A stretch of 23,545 bases of DNA, taken from CAYNYI01 sp964401455. Its GTDB lineage: Bacteria; Fibrobacterota; OXYB2-FULL-49-7; CAYNYI01. This document shows positions 17,067 to 23,545 of the stretch, one piece after another. A program made the position numbers and the translations under genes. Below the pieces are notes generated by a model. It was not told where the DNA came from and ran no database searches. It worked only from the letters and a program-made list of their open reading frames with translations. The stretch lies in the NCBI GenBank assembly GCA_964401455.1, contig CAYNYI010000043.1, forward strand, positions 1-23,545. The letters run 5' to 3'. Position 1 is the stretch's first letter. Every line of letters begins with the position of its first letter.

Positions 17067-17105
17067 AGTAAAATGTAAAAGCGGGAGTACATTTTACTCC
17101 CGCTT
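17067..17105. repeat. Two overlapping, mutually exclusive perfect hairpins
   Basis: Hairpin A pairs AGTAAAATGTA (17067-17077) with TACATTTTACT (17088-17098): 11 perfect pairs and a 10-base loop. Hairpin B pairs AAGCGGGAGTA (17079-17089) with TACTCCCGCTT (17095-17105): 11 perfect pairs and a 5-base loop. They share bases 17088-17089 and 17095-17098, so only one can form at a time. On the minus strand the GC-rich hairpin B is followed by TTACATTTT, a weak terminator-like tail. Confidence 0.8.
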
Positions 17106-17111
17106 CTACGG

Positions 17112-17136
17112 TTTTCCCGAAAAGAGTCCGGGAAAA
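17112..17136. repeat. Third hairpin in the ribD upstream region
   Basis: TTTTCCCG (17112-17119) pairs perfectly with CGGGAAAA (17129-17136) around a 9-base loop, 6 bases after the overlapping hairpin pair. Its role is unknown. Confidence 0.65.
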
Positions 17137-17250
17137 GAAACGCCATTAGAAGCCTGGCATTGGTAATTAATTCGTATATTTAGTTAAATAATTATCCAAA
17201 AAGGTTCTGTTTATTTAAAAAATAAATCATCGGCTCTCTCTTCGCATATC

Positions 17251-17280
17251 TTGACCATAGGCATAAGGAAAGATTATATT
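17251..17280 (+). promoter_or_regulatory. Candidate ribD operon promoter
   Basis: TTGACC (17251-17256, 5 of 6) and TATATT (17275-17280, 5 of 6) are separated by 18 bases. Transcription would start near 17286-17288, only a few bases before the ribD ATG at 17291. This agrees with the lack of a properly spaced ribosome-binding site; the only AAGGAA is about 20 bases upstream. Confidence 0.45.
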
Positions 17281-17290
17281 TAATAACATT

Positions 17291-18388
17291 ATGATTTCTA
17301 ATAAGTTAAAAAATAAATACGCGCCTCTTATGAAAAAAGCGCTTGATTTAGCCGTCTCTGTTAAAAGCAGAACTTCACCGAATCCCGCTGTGGGCGCTTT
17401 AATTGTTAAAAACGGGAAAATAATAGCCTCCGGAGCTACTTCAAAGCCCGGAGGACCGCATGCCGAGGCGGAGGCTCTTAAAAAAGCCGGCAGCAAAGCA
17501 AAGGGTGCTGAAATGGTTGTAACGCTTGAACCCTGTTGCTTTACCGGCAGAACTCCTCCCTGCACAGATGCCATTATAAAAGCAGGAATAAAAAAGGTTA
17601 TAGCCGGTACAGCGGATTTTCATGAAAAAGTAAACAAAAAGGGCTTTCGGGTTTTGAAAAAGGCGGGGATTGAGGTTATATCCGGGGTGGAAGAAACCGC
17701 ATGCCGCGAAATCAACGCTGATTTCTTTAAGTTTCAAAAAGAAAGAAAGCCCTTTGTAATACTCAAAGCCGCGGCTACCCTTGACGGAAAAATATCCGCA
17801 TTCAGCGGGCATTCAATGTATATAACATCAGAAGATTCCCGCCGGGAAGTTCACAGAATGAGAGAGCGGGCCGACGGCATACTTATTGGAAGGGGTACAG
17901 TTGAACAAGACAACCCAAGGTTGAGCGTAAGGCATATCAAGGGAATTAGCCCGGTGCGTTTTATTCTTGATTCTGGCTGCTCATCGGGAACCGGCAAACG
18001 GGTTTTCGCGAAAGACGGAATAAAGACCGTGGTTTTTTATTCACATGGAACGCCTCCTTCGGGCTCTTCCGCTGTTTATGTGAAATGCCGCCAATCAAAA
18101 GAAGGAGTAAGTATCCCGGATGTCCTTTTTAGAATGGGAAAGATGGGTATTATGCGGCTTTTAGTTGAAGGTGGTACGGGTATATTCTCATCTTTTATCA
18201 GAAGTGGAAATTTTGACAGAATTGTAGTTTTTACGGCTCCTTCTCTTCTCGGACCGGGCCGTTCCTGGACAGACGAGCTTCCCGCGCGGCGAAGAGTGTC
18301 ATCTTCTCTTGAACTGGAGCTTCTTTCGTGTCGAAAACTCGGGCCCGATATAGAAACTGTTTACAAAAACAAAGAAGCCCCTTTTTGA
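17291..18388 (+). CDS. ribD: Bifunctional riboflavin biosynthesis deaminase/reductase RibD
   Basis: RibD deaminates the pyrimidine product of GTP cyclohydrolase II and reduces its ribosyl side chain with NADPH. The 365 residues show both domains. The N-terminal cytidine-deaminase-like zinc domain has H57-A-E59 (GGPHAEAEA), PCC at 81-83 with C82, and C91 in TPPC; the Zn ligands are H57, C82 and C91. The reductase domain begins near 152 (PFVILKAAATLDGKIS), with ITSEDSRREVHRMRERADGILIGRGTV and the LLVEGGTGIFSSFI loop. The ATG at 17291 gives a normal N-terminus but has no Shine-Dalgarno site; the message may be nearly leaderless. An ATG at 17330 is the alternative. It is the first gene of the rib operon, with ribE 13 bases downstream. 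Confidence 0.96.
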   Translation: MISNKLKNKYAPLMKKALDLAVSVKSRTSPNPAVGALIVKNGKIIASGATSKPGGPHAEAEALKKAGSKAKGAEMVVTLEPCCFTGRTPPCTDAIIKAGIKKVIAGTADFHEKVNKKGFRVLKKAGIEVISGVEETACREINADFFKFQKERKPFVILKAAATLDGKISAFSGHSMYITSEDSRREVHRMRERADGILIGRGTVEQDNPRLSVRHIKGISPVRFILDSGCSSGTGKRVFAKDGIKTVVFYSHGTPPSGSSAVYVKCRQSKEGVSIPDVLFRMGKMGIMRLLVEGGTGIFSSFIRSGNFDRIVVFTAPSLLGPGRSWTDELPARRRVSSSLELELLSCRKLGPDIETVYKNKEAPF

Positions 18389-18401
18389 AAAAGGAGAATT
18401 T

Positions 18402-19064
18402 ATGTTTACCGGGATAGCCGAAGAAACCGGGATTTTAAAAGAAAAAATCAGACAATCGGGCGATGTCTTCAGCGTAAAGATTGACTGTGACAAAGTTATT
18501 GAAAACACTTCAGAAGGCGACAGCATAATGGTTAACGGAATATGCCTTACCGTTGAAAACTTTTCAAACAGTTTTTTTGAAGCCTCGGTTGTTTCCGAAA
18601 CCGCAGAAAATTCGGCCTTCCGCACATGGCGTCCCGGCCGCAAGCTGAATCTTGAAAGAGCTCTTACTCCGTCATCAAGAATGGGAGGTCATATTGTTCA
18701 GGGACATGTGGACTGTACTGCGGTACTTTCCGGCAGAAGCGAAAACGGCGGTCAGACAGTCCTCGAATTCCGGGTACCGGAAGACTCCATGAAATATATT
18801 GTCAGAAAAGGCTCTGTTGCAATAGACGGCATAAGCCTTACGGTGTCCTCAAAATTAAAGACCGGTTTTTCCGTTGCTCTTATTCCTCACACTCTGTCTA
18901 AAACGGCTTTGCGAGATATTTCAGCCGGAGAAGAAGTTAATATAGAAACGGATATTGTTGGACACTACATTGAAAGTTTATTATCTTATAATTCCGGTGT
19001 TGATAAAACCCGGCAGACAGGCCTTTCGGGGCTGGAAGACAAACTCAGGGAATACGGATTTTGA
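18402..19064 (+). CDS. ribE: Riboflavin synthase
   Basis: This enzyme dismutates two molecules of 6,7-dimethyl-8-ribityllumazine to riboflavin and the pyrimidine precursor. The 220-residue protein has the expected pair of lumazine-binding barrels. The first starts MFTGIAEETG and includes GDSIMVNGICLTV. The second starts near 98 (MGGHIVQGHVDCTA) and includes VAIDGISLTVSS and LIPHTLSKTAL. An AAAAGGAG site lies 6-7 bases before the ATG. The stop overlaps the TTG start of ribBA by four bases (TTGA), which points to coupled translation. A C-terminal helix of about 20 residues after the second barrel is normal for the trimeric enzyme. No oddities were seen. Confidence 0.97.
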   Translation: MFTGIAEETGILKEKIRQSGDVFSVKIDCDKVIENTSEGDSIMVNGICLTVENFSNSFFEASVVSETAENSAFRTWRPGRKLNLERALTPSSRMGGHIVQGHVDCTAVLSGRSENGGQTVLEFRVPEDSMKYIVRKGSVAIDGISLTVSSKLKTGFSVALIPHTLSKTALRDISAGEEVNIETDIVGHYIESLLSYNSGVDKTRQTGLSGLEDKLREYGF

Positions 19065-20257
19065 GCAGTTCACTAAATTCCATAGAAGACGTTCTCAAGG
19101 ATTACCGTGAAGGTAAAATGGTCATCATTATAGATGACGAGGACAGGGAAAATGAGGGTGATCTCGCTTTCGCAGCGCAGACAGTAACACCTGAAAAAAT
19201 AAATTTTATGGCCGTTCACGGCCGGGGGCTTATATGCACCGCGCTTTCTCCCGAAAGGGTTGACAGGCTCGGGCTTTCTATGATGGCTCCTGATAACACC
19301 TCTCCATTTAATACAGGCTTTACAGTTTCTGTCGAAGCGCGCGAAAATACCACTACAGGTATTTCGGCGGCGGACCGGGCAAATACAGTTAAAGCTCTTT
19401 GCGATCCTGATAAAAACAGGGCCGATTTTGTCAGCCCCGGGCACATGTTTCCTTTGCGTGCGAGAAAGGGCGGAGTGCTTGTCCGAAGCGGTCAGACCGA
19501 AGCAGCAGTTGATCTGGCGCGTCTTGCGGGGCTGGATCCATCCGGTGTCATTTGTGAGATTATGAACGACGACGGTACAATGGCAAGGTTGCCGGATCTT
19601 AAAAAATTTGCTTTGGTGCATAATCTCAAAATTGTATCAGTAGCTCAGATTATCGAATACAGAACAAAGAACGAAGTACTTGTCAGCCGAGTCGCTTCCC
19701 CGAAGCTTCCGACGCGCTATGGAGATTTTATACTTCACGCTTATGAAGATTCCATTTCCGGGACTCAGCATGTCGCTCTTGTGAAGGGTGTAATTAAACC
19801 CGATGAGCCTGTGCTTGTAAGAGTACATTCCGAATGCCTTACCGGGGACGTTCTCGGTTCCTCCCGATGCGACTGCGGCTTGCAGCTTGACGCGGCTTTA
19901 GAGCGTATAGGCAGGGAAGGCGGAATTCTTGTTTACATGAAGCAGGAAGGAAGAGGTATCGGTCTTGTAAACAAGATGAGGGCATATGTGCTGCAGGACG
20001 GAGGTATGGATACGGTTGAAGCTAATCTGCACCTCGGCTTTAAGGCGGATCTTCGCGAATACGGTCTGGGTGCGCAGATTTTGAAAGACCTTGGTGTTGG
20101 AAAAATCAGGCTTCTTACAAATAACCCCAGGAAGATTGTCGGGCTTGAAGGATACGGACTGGAAATAGTAGAAAGAATGCCCATAAGATTTGAACCGGGT
20201 GATCATAACCGCAGGTATCTCGAAACCAAAAAGACAAAGCTCGGGCATTTACTTTAA
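19061..20257 (+). CDS. ribBA: Bifunctional DHBP synthase/GTP cyclohydrolase II
   Basis: This 398-residue fusion supplies both entry substrates of the riboflavin pathway. The N-terminal RibB half (1-205) makes 3,4-dihydroxy-2-butanone 4-phosphate from ribulose 5-phosphate. It shows DDEDRENEGD, TTGISAADRA and GHMFPLRA (H128). The usual RxGHTEA motif reads RSGQTEA: Gln145 stands where E. coli RibB has the metal ligand His153, with identical spacing from H128. The RibA half has the zinc cysteines in SECLTGDVLGSSRCDCG, plus MKQEGRGIGL, LLTNNPRK and the C-terminal TKKTKLGHLL, so it looks complete. The TTG start overlaps the ribE stop. It is chosen because it keeps the normal N-terminal helix; starting at the ATG at 19118 would cut into the fold. 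Confidence 0.95.
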   Translation: MSSSLNSIEDVLKDYREGKMVIIIDDEDRENEGDLAFAAQTVTPEKINFMAVHGRGLICTALSPERVDRLGLSMMAPDNTSPFNTGFTVSVEARENTTTGISAADRANTVKALCDPDKNRADFVSPGHMFPLRARKGGVLVRSGQTEAAVDLARLAGLDPSGVICEIMNDDGTMARLPDLKKFALVHNLKIVSVAQIIEYRTKNEVLVSRVASPKLPTRYGDFILHAYEDSISGTQHVALVKGVIKPDEPVLVRVHSECLTGDVLGSSRCDCGLQLDAALERIGREGGILVYMKQEGRGIGLVNKMRAYVLQDGGMDTVEANLHLGFKADLREYGLGAQILKDLGVGKIRLLTNNPRKIVGLEGYGLEIVERMPIRFEPGDHNRRYLETKKTKLGHLL

Positions 20258-20272
20258 ACAGGAGTTTTTAAA

Positions 20273-20740
20273 ATGGCGAAGATATTGGAAGGTGAACTGA
20301 CAGGAACAGGCCTCAAACCGGCTCTGATTGTGAGCAGGTTTAATGATATATTCACAGCTAAACTCAGAGACGGGGCGATAGACTGTCTTGTACGTCACGG
20401 AGTGAAGGATGACGACATAACCGTAATCATGGTTCCGGGAGCTTTTGAAATACCGGCGGCAGCGCGCTTTGCTGTAAAATCCGGTAAATACGGCGCGGTT
20501 ATATGTCTCGGCGCGGTTATCAGGGGCGGTACCCCGCACTTTGAGTATGTCGCCGCGGAAGTATCCAAAGGTGTGGCGTCTGTATCGCTGGAATCCGATA
20601 TTCCCGTTACATTCGGGGTTATAACAACCGATAATATCGAACAGGCAATTGAGCGTTCAGGCTCTAAGTCCGGTAATAAAGGGGCGGAGGCCGCAATTAC
20701 AGCTCTTGAAATGGTGAACCTGTCCAAAAAGATGGCATAA
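20273..20740 (+). CDS. ribH: 6,7-dimethyl-8-ribityllumazine synthase
   Basis: RibH condenses the RibD-derived pyrimidine with dihydroxybutanone phosphate to give lumazine, the substrate of RibE. Family members assemble into pentamers or 60-mer capsids. The 155-residue length is typical. Seen motifs are ALIVSRFND near the start, VMVPGAFEIP (written IMVPGAFEIPAAARFA here), GAVIRGGTPHFEYVA with the catalytic His, FGVITTDNIEQAIERSGSKSGNKG, and the C-terminal EAAITALEMVNL helix. CAGGAG lies about 8 bases before the ATG. The stop and the nusB start share one base (TAATG). Nothing is missing. Confidence 0.97.
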   Translation: MAKILEGELTGTGLKPALIVSRFNDIFTAKLRDGAIDCLVRHGVKDDDITVIMVPGAFEIPAAARFAVKSGKYGAVICLGAVIRGGTPHFEYVAAEVSKGVASVSLESDIPVTFGVITTDNIEQAIERSGSKSGNKGAEAAITALEMVNLSKKMA

Positions 20741-21246
20741 TGGCTGAACAAGAGAAAAATACAAAGACGGAGAGGAAAAACTACTCATCTGGGTCGGCCC
20801 GCAGGAAGGGAAGGGAGACCGCGCTGTTCGGGCTTTTTGCTTTCGAAATGAGTGGAAATATTGACAAATCCGAGGTCTTTGATAATATAAGATACCTTAT
20901 AGAAAATGACCCTGCGGATTTTGCCGGCTGGAAAGAAGAGTCATTTGTTTTCGGAAAGAGGGTTTTTGACTCGGTACTTGATAACCTGGTAAAAATAGAC
21001 GGTCTTATTACAGAAGTATCTGAAAACTGGAACTTCAAGCGCGTTACGGCGGTTGACAGAAATATTCTGCGTATTGGTACGGCTGAGATTGTACTTTTTG
21101 ATGATATCCCCGATAAGGTCGCTATTAATGAGGCTATTGAACTCGCAAAATTATATTCTACCGAAAAATCAGGGACATTTGTAAATGGAATTCTTGATCC
21201 TATAGCATTCAAAAAAAAGGAGAAGTCCGGTAATGGAAAAAATTGA
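20740..21246 (+). CDS. nusB: Transcription antitermination factor NusB
   Basis: NusB binds boxA RNA with NusE (S10) and supports rRNA antitermination. The 168-residue protein starts with a charged tail of about 18 residues rich in Lys, Arg and Ser. It continues with RRKGRETALFGLFAFEMSGN, the usual arginine-rich first helix. Later come VSENWNFKRVTAVDRNILRIGTAEI and the signature DIPDKVAINEAIELAKLYSTEKSGTFVNGILD. The position after ribH is one of the commonest bacterial arrangements. The start overlaps ribH by one base, and the last 14 bases overlap the DUF2723 gene. The lysine-rich end (KKKEKSGNGKN) is also where that gene's ribosome-binding site sits. Confidence 0.95.
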   Translation: MAEQEKNTKTERKNYSSGSARRKGRETALFGLFAFEMSGNIDKSEVFDNIRYLIENDPADFAGWKEESFVFGKRVFDSVLDNLVKIDGLITEVSENWNFKRVTAVDRNILRIGTAEIVLFDDIPDKVAINEAIELAKLYSTEKSGTFVNGILDPIAFKKKEKSGNGKN

Positions 21247-23545
21247 GGCTAATCTGAAAGATCCCGGCAAAGATATTTTCAATGACAGGTTGCTGCGTCT
21301 GCATTATTATATTGCCGGTGCGGTTGTTTTTTTTATAAGTCTTGCCGCTTATCTTTTTACCGTGGCACCTACAGTTTCTTTCTGGGACTGCGGTGAATTT
21401 ATTGCCGCCTCCACAACTCTGGCTATACCGCATCCGCCGGGGACACCGCTTTTTGTTATATTCGGAAGAACGGTCGATATTCTCCTTCCGTTTATTGAAG
21501 AACCGGCATACAGGATTAATCTTATTTCGGTTTTCGGTAGCAGTATAACCGTATTTTTCTGCTTCTGGATTATAGTTAAAACGGTCTGTTCCGTTATTCC
21601 TGGCTATAAAACAAAAGCATCACGTTATAGCCCGATGGCCGGTGGTTTCGCGGGTGCGCTTTTGGCCGGTTTCGGGGATACTTTCTGGTTCAACGCGGTT
21701 GAAGCCGAAGTGTACGGCATCGCGATGGCTTTTATCGCCGCTCAGGTCTGGCTTACATTTAAATGGAAAGAAAAATACGATACGGACGCAATAGGCTCCG
21801 ACCGGTATCTTCTTTTTATTACCTATCTTGCTTTTCGGGGCGTTGGTCTGCATTCATATTCGATGCTTGTTATTCCTGCGATATATCTTTTCGAGTTTAT
21901 AGTAAGCCCCGAAAAAAGAGAGGCCTGGCGTTTCTGGGTTGTTTTTCTTTTTCTTCTCACGGTAATTACAAATGTCGGGGACTTTTTAAGAGCGGCCAGC
22001 ATTACAAGCCTTCTCTTCGGCAACGGAAGTGTTCACGGCATTATTACCTATGTGCCTCTCGGTTTTATTTTTATGTACGGTTCGATGATCCTTTTCGGTG
22101 AAAAAGTCTCTGTTTTTCATAAAAAAACAGTCGGGCTTGCTCTCGGCGGTTTCGCGGCACTAATCTGGTTTGTTATGCTTATAAAAACCCAGCCTCTTCT
22201 CCAGCCGTCTATAGCTGAATCCGGGGGAGATTCATGGTATGCCTTCGGCAAAGCGGTTTCCGGACTTCTGGCAGCCGGTCTTCTTGGGTCAGCGGTTTAC
22301 CGTGTAGTCAACATTCTATTCGGATCATCCGAAGACGAATCCCCTCGCATGGAATACGAGCACGGTCTATGGAATAAACTGCTTCTCTCTACGATTGTTT
22401 TTATGGTCCTTGCTCTTGTTAATTCGCGGATACCCTGGGAAAAATTTACCGGAGAATCTTCGATTTTTATTCCGGGCTATATATTTGTTCTTATAGCAGT
22501 ATGCGCCTACGGATGGTTTTCCGAAAAAAACAAAGGTAATGCCACAGCCGCTATGCGCTGGCGCTTCTGTTTCTGGCTTTCTCTCGTGGCTTTTATAGGT
22601 TACAGCTCTCATTTTTATATAATGATACGTTCTTTTCTTGATCCTTTTATAGACGAAAATAATCCGGAAACATGGGAAAAATTTAAATACTTTCTGGAAA
22701 GAAAACAATACGGCTCGGAAAGCATGCTTACCAGGATGTTCTACAGAAGGGGGCTTTTCGCCTCGCAGTTTTTGAGCCATCCTCATATGGGTTTCGGCGG
22801 ATACATGATCCGGCAGTTTTTTAATATAGGTACAGTGGCGACGCCCGAGGGCGGACTGGGCGGCAATGTTATCTTTAATGCTGGTACCTGGAAAAATTTT
22901 CTGAAACTCGTAATCTATCTTATACCTGTTATATTCAGCTTTTGGACCATGAACAGGTCTCTCAAGATAAGAAAAAAGAACCCCGCGATAATATTCATGA
23001 TTTTTATTTATGCCATATCTTCATTTTTTATCATAGTTTATCTGAACTTCGCGGACGGTAATATGCCTGAGCGTGGAGATTATGCAAGACTTCAGATGCA
23101 GTATGAAAGATACGCGGAACACGCCCGCTCAAGCGGAGAAATGAATGTAATGCCGGAAAGGCAGTGGATCTGGCAGTACCTTGACCCTGTGCACATGGAA
23201 GTAAGAGAGCGGGATTACTTTTTTACACCGGGGTTTATGTTTTATGCTGTATGGATCGGAGTTGGGCTTTCCCTGCTATTATACCTGATCTCCCTGAAAG
23301 TTCCGGGGCTGCCTTATATGTCTTATCTATTATATTTTGTAATGGGTCTTACGGTTTTATCACCGTCGGTCGCATATTTTACCAATGTTCATAAACATTC
23401 ACGCGCCGGCAATTATGTAGCCTATGATTACGCTTATAACCTGCTTCAATCATGCGATAAAGACGCGGTTCTTTTTACAAACGGGGATAATGATACCTTC
23501 CCTCTCTGGTATGCGCAGGAAACAGAAGGGATAAGAAAAGACGTC
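21233..23545 (+). CDS. DUF2723 membrane protein, partial (3' end outside window)
   Basis: The frame is open for 771 codons from the ATG at 21233 to the window end. AAGGAG lies 10 bases upstream inside nusB. The protein has a short cytoplasmic N-terminus, a first membrane segment at about 25-45, then TVSFWDCGEFIAAS (D52, E55) and IPHPPGTPLF. It goes on with at least ten more hydrophobic segments. The last visible part, NVHKHSRAGNYVAYDYAYNLL and TNGDNDTFPLWYAQE.EGIRKDV, is typical of the DUF2723 family. The fold resembles GT-C glycosyltransferases, in which an acidic residue in the first outer loop is catalytic. The human member TMEM260 is a protein O-mannosyltransferase. A role in glycosylating exported proteins is therefore an inference for this gene. 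No defect was seen in the visible part. Confidence 0.88.
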   Translation, partial: MEKIEANLKDPGKDIFNDRLLRLHYYIAGAVVFFISLAAYLFTVAPTVSFWDCGEFIAASTTLAIPHPPGTPLFVIFGRTVDILLPFIEEPAYRINLISVFGSSITVFFCFWIIVKTVCSVIPGYKTKASRYSPMAGGFAGALLAGFGDTFWFNAVEAEVYGIAMAFIAAQVWLTFKWKEKYDTDAIGSDRYLLFITYLAFRGVGLHSYSMLVIPAIYLFEFIVSPEKREAWRFWVVFLFLLTVITNVGDFLRAASITSLLFGNGSVHGIITYVPLGFIFMYGSMILFGEKVSVFHKKTVGLALGGFAALIWFVMLIKTQPLLQPSIAESGGDSWYAFGKAVSGLLAAGLLGSAVYRVVNILFGSSEDESPRMEYEHGLWNKLLLSTIVFMVLALVNSRIPWEKFTGESSIFIPGYIFVLIAVCAYGWFSEKNKGNATAAMRWRFCFWLSLVAFIGYSSHFYIMIRSFLDPFIDENNPETWEKFKYFLERKQYGSESMLTRMFYRRGLFASQFLSHPHMGFGGYMIRQFFNIGTVATPEGGLGGNVIFNAGTWKNFLKLVIYLIPVIFSFWTMNRSLKIRKKNPAIIFMIFIYAISSFFIIVYLNFADGNMPERGDYARLQMQYERYAEHARSSGEMNVMPERQWIWQYLDPVHMEVRERDYFFTPGFMFYAVWIGVGLSLLLYLISLKVPGLPYMSYLLYFVMGLTVLSPSVAYFTNVHKHSRAGNYVAYDYAYNLLQSCDKDAVLFTNGDNDTFPLWYAQETEGIRKDV

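Larger units (their letters stand above)
16988..17290. other. Divergent intergenic region between the SGNH hydrolase and ribD
   Basis: This stretch of 303 bases has no credible reading frame. It holds a minus-strand promoter candidate next to the hydrolase gene, three hairpins between 17067 and 17136, an AT-rich stretch from 17160 to 17225, and a plus-strand promoter candidate at 17251-17280. There is no match to the FMN (RFN) riboswitch core, nor to TPP, cobalamin or cyclic-di-GMP-I aptamer signatures, on either strand by eye. Confidence 0.7.

Noticed and set aside
16988..17290. FMN riboswitch upstream of ribD
   Set aside because: The conserved AGGGTGAAATTCCC-type core and the other RFN helices are absent on the plus strand; the hairpins present do not match that fold.
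22367..22786. 139-codon minus-strand open frame opposite the DUF2723 gene
   Set aside because: The plus frame is continuous and matches DUF2723 throughout; the minus frame is basic and without motifs.

Overview
The window is a bacterial chromosome segment from what looks like an uncultured or little-studied lineage. Genes are closely packed with short gaps or overlaps, and ribosome-binding sites are mostly AGGAG-like. The best taxonomic hints are a secreted enzyme ending in a PNPFNPST...GLYIVK-type C-terminal domain (the T9SS/FlgD-like sorting domain common in the FCB group and related candidate phyla), a DUF5107-TPR protein and a DUF2723 membrane protein. I would place it in or near the FCB superphylum, with low confidence. 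No rRNA, tRNA, CRISPR array, insertion sequence or phage gene was seen.

Region 1 (1-6047, + strand) is a nucleotide-precursor operon: the 3' end of pyrG (CTP synthase), carB, purF and carA. All are glutamine-dependent enzymes or subunits of one. purF sits between the two carbamoyl-phosphate synthetase genes. Region 2 (6121-9290, + strand), behind a plausible promoter that starts in the carA stop codon, holds a phosphohexomutase, a stand-alone homocysteine S-methyltransferase domain and a YfcE-like phosphodiesterase. These three are joined by zero spacing or an ATGA overlap. A convergent gene of unknown function (9287-9775, - strand) closes this block.

Region 3 (9910-14796, + strand) is an apparent operon: a 1061-residue DUF5107/TPR protein, a ClC-family anion channel or transporter whose gating-glutamate motif is replaced, and a ribokinase gene reduced to a pseudogene by two internal deletions. 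A terminator separates it from region 4 (14867-16987, - strand), a secreted multidomain SGNH hydrolase.

Region 5 is a 303-base divergent intergenic region with two mutually exclusive perfect hairpins, a third hairpin and candidate promoters facing both ways. Region 6 (17291-23545, + strand) is the riboflavin operon ribD-ribE-ribBA-ribH followed by nusB and the start of a DUF2723 membrane protein that runs off the window. The riboflavin genes encode the complete lumazine/riboflavin pathway apart from the usually unlinked phosphatase step. The DHBP-synthase half of RibBA carries a Gln where the family has a metal-binding His. No FMN riboswitch precedes ribD.

Most of the window is ordinary metabolism. 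The observations most worth following are the altered ClC filter, the RibBA His-to-Gln change, the ribokinase deletions, the overlapping hairpins and the unrecognised 9287-9775 gene.
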